Assembly (NCBI GenBank): GCA_023379725.1
Contig: JAMCPC010000127.1
Span: 1 to 5,674 of the forward strand
Length of the DNA: 5,674 bases
Source of the DNA: Actinomycetota bacterium
Lineage (GTDB): Bacteria; Actinomycetota; Acidimicrobiia; Acidimicrobiales; JAMCPL01
Direction of reading: 5' to 3'
This document shows, piece by piece, positions 1 to 4,893 of this stretch; within the stretch, counting starts at the first letter, position 1, and each line of letters begins with the position of its first letter. The notes beneath the pieces are model-generated. The model saw only the letters and a list, made by a program, of their open reading frames with translations. It searched no databases and was not told where the DNA came from. The translations under genes and the position numbers were made by a program.

Positions 1-731
1 GATGTTCTGAACATGAGTGCTGCTGCCATAGGATCATTCGGCCAATCAACTCCTCCCAGGCGTAGCTGCACAAGGGTAAAGGGGGGAAGGGAGGATAATC
101 CTGGCCGGGTTGGCGTTGCTGCTACTACTTCAAGTACATCGCCACCCCCCAATTCCGCATGAAGCCATCCCCATCTCTTAGAGTTGCTGTGCGAGTATAT
201 ATGAGCAATGTTACCCCTGGCTATCTCTGACAATTTCAACGGATTTCCGTCCAAATGTATCGTTCCGCTTACTGCCGTACTGGCCACCGGAACCACCTGT
301 GCCCCTGGCAATAGCTCCTTTGACCACGCCCAGCTTGGAAAGGTGAAAAGGGTCTTTGCTGAATTACCTTCGTGCAGCGCAAGATCCCAACTCAACTGCT
401 CCAGCTTGCCCTGAAGCTGCCCCGCTTCGATGACCATACCACTTGTCACCGGGATAGCATCTACCTCATCCGCTGAGGCGGCTGATCCCGACTCCATCAA
501 TACCGGGCCAAACCGTTCCAGTATAGGATCCATGCCCTTACGGAAAAGAGCTGCCCATCCATGAAGATACGGTAGTTCGCCTGCGACGGTAGGTGAGACA
601 AGCTCATTATGGATCCACAATCCAATTCCTGTCTCTGGGTCAGAGATGGTAGCGTACCACACCTCCAAGCGTCCGCGCTGCCTTCTCCAACGCATGGAGA
701 GAGTACTCCGTGCCAAGTCAATGCCATTCAT
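1..731 (-). CDS. Lipocalin-like (CrtC/AttH-type) protein, partial, 3' end missing
   Basis: An open frame runs without a stop from ATG 731-729 to the left edge, giving 243 residues. The start is well fixed: an in-frame stop lies at 740-738, three codons upstream, and no other start lies between. I see an N-terminal block with WRRQRGRLEVWYAT (residues 15-28) and GLWIHNEL (37-44), a block with FPSWAWSKELLPGAQVVP (131-148), then VSGTIHLDG (154-162) and HIYSHSNSKRWGWLHAELG (177-195). The last motif, a His/Tyr-rich turn followed by RWGW.HA, is typical of the two-barrel lipocalin-like fold shared by carotenoid 1,2-hydratase (CrtC), AttH and tocopherol-cyclase-like proteins. Actinobacterial members are mostly uncharacterised, and I cannot name a substrate. 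No signal peptide or membrane segment is visible, so it is probably cytoplasmic. It diverges from the GH1 gene across the heptad array. No well-spaced ribosome binding site is seen; an AAGG lies about 15 bases upstream. Family assignment is from memory of motifs; reality as a gene is fairly sure. Confidence 0.8.
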   Translation of the reverse strand, partial: MNGIDLARSTLSMRWRRQRGRLEVWYATISDPETGIGLWIHNELVSPTVAGELPYLHGWAALFRKGMDPILERFGPVLMESGSAASADEVDAIPVTSGMVIEAGQLQGKLEQLSWDLALHEGNSAKTLFTFPSWAWSKELLPGAQVVPVASTAVSGTIHLDGNPLKLSEIARGNIAHIYSHSNSKRWGWLHAELGGGDVLEVVAATPTRPGLSSLPPFTLVQLRLGGVDWPNDPMAAALMFRT

Positions 732-786
732 ATGTATTTAAGTTTACCTTAGATAAACCGAACAAGCCAGCGGATAGGCTACCTAC

Positions 787-891
787 CGATGACCAATGAC
801 CAATGACCAATGACCAATGACCAATGACCGATTGCCGATCACCGATGACCAATGACCAATGACCGATTGCCGATCACCGATGACCGATTGC
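787..891. repeat. Tandem array of fifteen 7-bp units (CRATNRC)
   Basis: Fifteen uninterrupted units of exactly seven bases follow one another. Four unit types occur: CAATGAC seven times, CGATGAC three times, CGATTGC three times and CGATCAC twice. The array has a higher-order structure: 810-850 is identical to 845-885, so a five-unit (35-bp) block has been duplicated. It fills half of the 204-bp gap between the divergent lipocalin-like and GH1 genes and ends 44 bases before the GH1 start. Heptanucleotide tandem repeats are known from other bacteria, notably the STRR sequences of filamentous cyanobacteria. Function here is unknown: it may be a replication-slippage product, a multi-site protein-binding region or a phase-variable spacer between promoters. 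Confidence 0.95.
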
Positions 892-906
892 CCGTTGGTA
901 GACACA

Positions 907-923
907 GGCACTGAAAATGTGCC
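907..923 (+). other. Small inverted repeat ahead of the GH1 start
   Basis: GGCAC (907-911) pairs with GTGCC (919-923) around a seven-base loop, eight bases before the AGGA at 931-934 that precedes the GH1 start codon. The stem is GC-rich but only five pairs long, so it may be chance. If transcribed, it would sit in the 5' leader of the GH1 message. It is not followed by a T-run, so it is not a canonical terminator. Confidence 0.25.
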
Positions 924-935
924 AAGCTATAGGAC

Positions 936-2684
936 ATGACTGAAGAAGACATGACTCAGAATAAGGGTACTCAAGACAGTGCTGCTCAAGGAGATACCAA
1001 CCAGGAAGGTACAGCTCAAAAAGGCGCTAGTGAGACAGCCCGCCGGGCGGCAACACAACAGGCTGCGGCACAACGGGCCGCAACACAACCAAACGTAGAA
1101 CCACCCGACAAGAGAGCTGCTCCACCAACGAGGAAAACGACCAGCCGATCGGCCAAAAGGCCAGCAGCCTCAAGTAAGAGTGGAACTCCCTCGGCAGAAC
1201 CGATACTACCCGACGGATTTCATTTTGGGGTCGCTACGGCTGGCTTCCAGGTAGAGGGAGGTTTCAACGGGCCGGGAGAGCCCGCAAACAACTGGCTCTG
1301 GTGGGAGATGGCAGGAAAGGTCGAGCCTTCCGGCATAGCTGTTAATTTTTGGAACAGATATGAAGAGATGCTTGACCTCGTAGCCGCAATGGGCTGTGAT
1401 GCGTTCAGGTTCGGCATAGAGTGGGCCAGAGTAGAACCACACCAGGGAGAGATAGATACCGGAGCACTCGACAGGTATGTGGACATTGCCAAGGCGTGCA
1501 GGGAAAGGGGGCTGGAGCCGCTGGTCACGCTCCATCACTTTACCCATCCATCCTGGCTGGGAGAGGATTTCTGGCTCATGCCTGACGCGCCGGTAATGTT
1601 TTCCAAATGGGTAGAGCTAGCAGCCGGTCGCTTAAAGGAGCATGTATCCAACTGGGTAACGATAAACGAAATGAATGTAATATCTATGGGGTCGTATCTC
1701 TTTGGCATTATGCCTCCAGGTCGTACCGGATCGATCGCAGAGGTAGCCACAGCTGCCGATCACCTTATGGCTGCCCATATAAAAGCGTACGAGATAATTC
1801 ACAGATTGCAACCCGAGGCAAACGTGACCACCAATGACACCTGTGTAAGCATATACGAACTCGACAAGATGCTGATAGATATAATCGCAGCACGAAGTTA
1901 CGGGGTCTCACGGGACGATCTTGACGAGTGGATATCCGAACGCCGCCAAGCATGGTACAGCGAACTACCGCCACCCTCTCTGCCTGAGCAGCTACTTCGA
2001 AAGCTCGCAGGCAGGTACTCTCCAGTCGGCACAACCAGGCATAGCAAGGGGTCATCAAGCTACGGGAGACGTATAAACCGTGTCCGTGGAGAGACCCTAC
2101 CCAGCAAGCTGCCATACAGCCAGATGGCTATAGATGCCGTATACTCATCTCCCCATGAAATTGCACTGGACTTTGTAGGAATAGACTATTACGATCCAGT
2201 ATCCACCCACCATGTAGTAGCTCCGGGTCATCGTACATCGGGTGGCAGGGTATGGTTGCCGGCAAAGCCATTATGGGAAGACCCCGAGAATCCAGAGGGT
2301 TTGATAACATATTGTCGTGCCAATACGCTACCAGACAAGCCACTATGGATCGTAGAGAATGGCATGTGCTCCAGGGTGCATAACGGAAGAGCTTACCCGC
2401 GCCTGGATTCTCTGAAACGTACGGATTATATACGAGATAATCTGGCAGCGATGGTGGATGCTATCGATGCCGGTATCCCTGTAGGAAGCTATTTTCACTG
2501 GACACTTGCCGACAACTACGAATGGGGTAGCTACCAGCCCAGATTCGGAATTTACGGAGTAGACCGGGAGAGGGGTACAAAGATAATGCCAACAGACGCA
2601 ATGGGGTTGGATGCCGCCGGAACATACAGGGATATAATCAACGGCTTACGCCAGGGAGATAGAAGCGTACTGCGACCCAGGTAA
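936..2684 (+). CDS. Glycoside hydrolase family 1 protein (beta-glycosidase type)
   Basis: A 582-residue protein of the retaining GH1 family (clan GH-A, TIM barrel), which hydrolyses beta-glucosides or related beta-glycosides in two glutamate-driven steps. The barrel starts near residue 90: FHFGVATAGFQVEGG (95-109, with the sugar-binding Gln105), RFGIEWARVEP (158-168), TLHHFTHPSW (198-207), TINEMN with the acid/base Glu245, DFVGIDYYDP (412-421), WIVENG with the nucleophile Glu474, and the C-terminal HWTLADNYEWGSYQPRFGIYGVD (521-543). Usual GH1 TINEP is NEM here, but all main catalytic landmarks are present. Residues 1-88 are an added low-complexity tail, so the protein is longer than the usual 450-480. 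No signal peptide is seen, so it is probably cytoplasmic. An in-frame TAG at 930-932 leaves only ATG 936 or ATG 951 as starts before Met125, so the tail must be translated. AGGA at 931-934 is very close to ATG 936 and 16 bases from ATG 951, so the choice is open. Substrate is not predictable from this sequence. Confidence 0.93.
   Translation: MTEEDMTQNKGTQDSAAQGDTNQEGTAQKGASETARRAATQQAAAQRAATQPNVEPPDKRAAPPTRKTTSRSAKRPAASSKSGTPSAEPILPDGFHFGVATAGFQVEGGFNGPGEPANNWLWWEMAGKVEPSGIAVNFWNRYEEMLDLVAAMGCDAFRFGIEWARVEPHQGEIDTGALDRYVDIAKACRERGLEPLVTLHHFTHPSWLGEDFWLMPDAPVMFSKWVELAAGRLKEHVSNWVTINEMNVISMGSYLFGIMPPGRTGSIAEVATAADHLMAAHIKAYEIIHRLQPEANVTTNDTCVSIYELDKMLIDIIAARSYGVSRDDLDEWISERRQAWYSELPPPSLPEQLLRKLAGRYSPVGTTRHSKGSSSYGRRINRVRGETLPSKLPYSQMAIDAVYSSPHEIALDFVGIDYYDPVSTHHVVAPGHRTSGGRVWLPAKPLWEDPENPEGLITYCRANTLPDKPLWIVENGMCSRVHNGRAYPRLDSLKRTDYIRDNLAAMVDAIDAGIPVGSYFHWTLADNYEWGSYQPRFGIYGVDRERGTKIMPTDAMGLDAAGTYRDIINGLRQGDRSVLRPR
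1044..1089 (+). repeat. 30-bp-spaced direct repeat inside the GH1 N-terminal tail
   Basis: A 16-base segment at 1044-1059 recurs at 1074-1089 with one mismatch, exactly 30 bases (ten codons) apart. It encodes the repeated R-A-A-T-Q of the Ala/Gln-rich tail (residues 37-41 and 47-51). The spacing preserves frame, as expected of an in-frame tandem duplication in a disordered region. Confidence 0.7.
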
Positions 2685-2793
2685 CATCCTCACTATACAT
2701 CCTACTGTTCCTCAATAATATTGCCAGCTATGGTCAGCACCCACTGAGGTCTGTGGCGGGTAGATTCTTTCGTGCCTACCATGCTCAATAATC
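2685..2793. other. Convergent intergenic gap without a clear terminator
   Basis: Between the 3' ends of the GH1 and GMC genes there are 109 bases. I see no GC-rich hairpin followed by a T-run on either strand, although both genes should end transcription here. The gap is instead occupied by short direct repeats built around CTCAATAAT, described separately. Confidence 0.6.
2711..2737 (-). repeat. Displaced copy of the GMC gene 3' end
   Basis: These 27 bases match 2803-2829, inside the 3' end of the GMC gene, at 25 of 27 positions, 92 bases away. Read on the minus strand, the gene copy encodes LAVAGNIIEHR then stop. The displaced copy encodes LTIAGNIIEEQ then stop at 2704-2702. Both therefore carry the AGNIIE ending of a GMC oxidoreductase followed closely by a stop codon. 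It may be a former 3' end left behind by a rearrangement, or the last trace of a paralogue. Confidence 0.7.
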
Positions 2794-2811
2794 CTACCTA
2801 TGCTCAATAAT
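2775..2811. repeat. 18/19-bp tandem duplication over the GMC stop codon
   Basis: CCTACC followed by ATGCTCAATAAT at 2775-2792 is repeated directly at 2793-2811 with one extra T. The second copy contains the stop codon (2796-2794) and last codons of the GMC gene. It looks like a slippage duplication, and together with the copy at 2711-2737 it gives three CTCAATAAT elements within about 100 bases. Confidence 0.75.
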
Positions 2812-4755
2812 ATTGCCAGCTACGGCCAGAGCCATAGCCATGATGGTGATTTGGGGGTTTACCCCTGGGCAGGTTGGCATAAGCGAACCATCAGCTACCC
2901 ATGCCCCCTGAAGTCCCCGTAATGCCCCTGACGGCTCCACAGGAAACCGTTCAGGATCAGACCCGGCAGCTACAGTTCCTACAGGGTGGAATGCCGCAAG
3001 ATGTAATGTCCGCGGATCCGATCGTGAGATGACATCATTCAGTTCCTGGTCATTATGGACCGGCGGTTGTCCCGGTATTCCAGTAAGTACCTCGGTTGCT
3101 CCTGCAGAGAGCAACACTTTGGCCGATCCTCTTACGGCTTCCATGAGTCTCTTGCCGTCTCGTCTGGAGAGGTTGTATATAAGAGTGGCACGATTCCTGC
3201 CGATCACCCTTCCTACCGAGAGGTCTGCCACCATACTTCCAAGTGTCGCAAGATGGTCTGCCCTCTCCATCTCAGTAACCAACCTATGCCCAAAACCCGG
3301 TAGTATCATTGAGCCCATCCCCGGCGGCGTAGAGGTTGCCTCCATTAATATTCCATGCTCTTCATGAAGCTGATCCACATACGCACTTTGCAGTACTCCG
3401 TGCCATGCTGTGACATTTTCTTCAAACCGGCCGGCTACACCGATAGCTGGATGGATCGCCATATTCTTACCGATCATCGGGTGGCCTCCCAATCCACTCC
3501 TTCTTAAAAGAAGAGGAGTCTCTGTAGTACCGGCTGCAATGACCACTCTGGGGGCGAATACTTTGAAAACAGAACCATCCGTACGAGTTGCCTCCACTCC
3601 GGCAACCTGTTCATCCTCGATAAGCAACCTTGACACCCTCGCCTCAGATATGATCCGTGCTCCTGCCGCGCAGGCTGCAGGCAAAGCATTGAGATGGACA
3701 CCATATTTGGCATTTTTAGGACAACCGATTGCACACTGGCAGGTACCACCGCACCCGGGTGCATTCCTGTCAAGCGGACCGGTGGACCAGCTCAGCTTTT
3801 CTGCACCTTTCATTACTGTCTTTCCGTTCTTGCCCATGACATCCAGGGGAACTGGACCAACCTTTACTATCTCCCATACCCTATCAAGTAACGACATAAA
3901 ATCATCGGGGTCAGCCAGGGTAAGGCCAGCATTGTCGCGCCAATGTAAGAGGACGTCCTTCGGAGTTTTGTAGCATGTACCGGAATTCACCACGGTAGTA
4001 CCTCCAACAGCCCTACCTATAGGTAATACTACAGGTGGCTGCCCCAGCGCAGTAGTAGATCCACCATCTCTATACAGTCCAGCAAAGCGATCCAGAGGAT
4101 GAATGGTACGGAACTCCTCTACTGTCCAGCGCCTACCCTCCTCGATAATGGCTACATTCAGACCTGCCTCTGCCATTTCCATGGCAGCCATTGCACCTCC
4201 GGCCCCGGAACCTATCACGATGACATCGAAGCGCCTCCCACTTGACCAGGAAATTGAGGGTGTTACGTCCAATATGGCATCCGGACGCTCTATAGAAGCT
4301 TTACGCGATATCTCCAAAATTTCACCGGTGGCCATTTCGGCCCCTGCCGCCAACAGTATAAGAGCCTTCAATCCTTCCATGGCATTACTTCCGAGCGTAG
4401 TTCTGGTCAGTGATGCAATTACCCTTTCCCTCTCTTCGGGGGTAGCATCATACAACGACCGTCCGGTGAGTGCCCTTGACAACAAGTTCATTGTAACAGC
4501 TCCAGAACGAACTGCCATATTAATGTAAGATGGCTGGTAAGTGAGGTAGCGCTTTAAAGCCTCTGTATTCGCCCGCACATCTCCCATGTCACTCCCTACT
4601 GGTAGGATAGCTCTACATACTGCTTCAAGCGGGCGATCACTTAAACGCAGGCGAGCACTGTTCAAGTAAGACGATCCTATCCTGAGTGAAGGACTTGTTG
4701 GGCTGCTCTTTGTTGGGCTGCTTTTATGACGGCGAGGTGACTTATTGGACTTCAT
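2794..4755 (-). CDS. GMC-family FAD oxidoreductase, long-chain-alcohol-oxidase type
   Basis: A flavoenzyme of the glucose-methanol-choline family, which oxidises an alcohol (long-chain alcohol or sterol types are the nearest relatives) using FAD. Residues are numbered from ATG 4755 (653 residues). Residues 1-35 are a Ser/Pro/Lys-rich tail; 36-150 form a helical region of the kind found at the N-terminus of fatty-alcohol oxidases; 174-187 (RRFDVIVIGSGAGG) is the FAD dinucleotide fold, with a Glu pair at 205-206; GRAVGGTTVVNSG (247-259) is a second FAD contact. A cysteine cluster follows at C335, C339, C341 and C345. VVIAAGTTETPLLL (404-417) is the second GMC signature. The C-terminal domain has the catalytic His590 (FHPVGT) and Asn633 (GVNPQ). 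The frame also opens at ATG 4809, adding 18 residues with a hydrophobic stretch (IWVIIAVICI). I prefer 4755 because the extra segment is AT-rich, the hydrophobic stretch is too short for a membrane helix, and a -10-like box precedes 4755. Neither start has a Shine-Dalgarno. It converges with GH1 and diverges from the binding-protein gene. Substrate unknown. Confidence 0.93.
   Translation of the reverse strand: MKSNKSPRRHKSSPTKSSPTSPSLRIGSSYLNSARLRLSDRPLEAVCRAILPVGSDMGDVRANTEALKRYLTYQPSYINMAVRSGAVTMNLLSRALTGRSLYDATPEERERVIASLTRTTLGSNAMEGLKALILLAAGAEMATGEILEISRKASIERPDAILDVTPSISWSSGRRFDVIVIGSGAGGAMAAMEMAEAGLNVAIIEEGRRWTVEEFRTIHPLDRFAGLYRDGGSTTALGQPPVVLPIGRAVGGTTVVNSGTCYKTPKDVLLHWRDNAGLTLADPDDFMSLLDRVWEIVKVGPVPLDVMGKNGKTVMKGAEKLSWSTGPLDRNAPGCGGTCQCAIGCPKNAKYGVHLNALPAACAAGARIISEARVSRLLIEDEQVAGVEATRTDGSVFKVFAPRVVIAAGTTETPLLLRRSGLGGHPMIGKNMAIHPAIGVAGRFEENVTAWHGVLQSAYVDQLHEEHGILMEATSTPPGMGSMILPGFGHRLVTEMERADHLATLGSMVADLSVGRVIGRNRATLIYNLSRRDGKRLMEAVRGSAKVLLSAGATEVLTGIPGQPPVHNDQELNDVISRSDPRTLHLAAFHPVGTVAAGSDPERFPVEPSGALRGLQGAWVADGSLMPTCPGVNPQITIMAMALAVAGNIIEHR
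4696..4725 (-). repeat. 15-bp tandem duplication in the GMC N-terminal tail
   Basis: Two adjacent 15-base units (4696-4710 and 4711-4725) match at 14 of 15 positions. On the minus strand they encode a duplicated KSSPT within the Ser/Pro-rich tail. The length keeps the reading frame. Confidence 0.8.
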
Positions 4756-4763
4756 GTCAATAC

Positions 4764-4769
4764 ATATTA
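4764..4769 (-). promoter_or_regulatory. Possible -10 box (TAATAT) for the GMC gene
   Basis: TAATAT on the minus strand ends eight bases before ATG 4755. That distance would place transcription start at or near the start codon, giving a leaderless message, which is common in actinobacteria and would explain the missing ribosome binding site. No good -35 is seen. It lies inside the frame if translation starts at 4809. Weak, by-eye assignment. Confidence 0.3.
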
Positions 4770-4844
4770 CTGCAATGATCACCCAAATGTGTAATGGGTG
4801 GTGTAACATGTTAGATTAATTGGCGGTAATAACATAACTAAAGT

Positions 4845-4866
4845 TTTTAAGACTAATGTCTTAAAA
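4845..4866. promoter_or_regulatory. 9-bp perfect inverted repeat, candidate operator
   Basis: TTTTAAGAC (4845-4853) and GTCTTAAAA (4858-4866) are perfect inverse complements around TAAT. Direct copies of AACTAAA flank the repeat at 4836-4842 and 4865-4871. It sits in the AT-rich region between the divergent GMC and binding-protein genes, 27 bases before the latter's start, where a dimeric repressor could control one or both. The size and symmetry suit a helix-turn-helix regulator site such as TetR or GntR types, but no regulator gene is in the window. As RNA it would form an AU-rich hairpin without a clear terminator context. Confidence 0.55.
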
Positions 4867-4885
4867 CTAAATGAGTAGATGAGAT

Positions 4886-4892
4886 AAAGGGG
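4886..4892 (+). promoter_or_regulatory. Ribosome binding site of the substrate-binding protein gene
   Basis: AAAGGGG lies just ahead of ATG 4894, with the AAAGG core three bases from it. The spacing is short but the purine run is the clearest in the window. The upstream ATG at 4871 reaches a TGA after three codons, so 4894 is the best start. Confidence 0.5.
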
Positions 4893-4893
4893 T

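Noticed and set aside
208..414. Small plus-strand reading frame
   Set aside because: It lies antisense to the lipocalin-like gene, whose frame is open throughout and carries recognisable motifs.
497..727. Minus-strand frame of 76 codons starting at 727
   Set aside because: It overlaps the lipocalin-like gene in another frame and its protein has no recognisable pattern.
742..758. GTTTA...TAAAC inverted repeat upstream of the left gene
   Set aside because: Only five base pairs in AT-rich sequence; expected by chance.
787..891. CRISPR-like repeat array
   Set aside because: Units are only seven bases and directly abut, with no unique spacers, so it is a simple tandem repeat.
889..935. Sigma-70-like promoter for the GH1 gene
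   Set aside because: TTGCCC and TTGGTA near 889-900 have no -10-like hexamer at 16-18 bases, so no pair could be supported.
2702..2782. Minus-strand 26-codon frame ending in AGNIIEEQ
   Set aside because: It has an ATG and an AGGA about ten bases upstream, but it is tiny and best explained as a remnant containing the copied GMC 3' end.
2685..2793. Rho-independent terminator between the convergent genes
   Set aside because: No stable GC-rich stem with a T-run was found on either strand.
3410..3973. Plus-strand frame of 187 codons
   Set aside because: It is the antisense shadow of the GMC gene, across its FAD-domain and cysteine-cluster region; the real frame has family motifs.
4756..4809. 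18-codon N-terminal extension of the GMC protein from ATG 4809
   Set aside because: The added stretch is AT-rich, has no ribosome binding site and only a short hydrophobic run. Kept as an alternative, not excluded.
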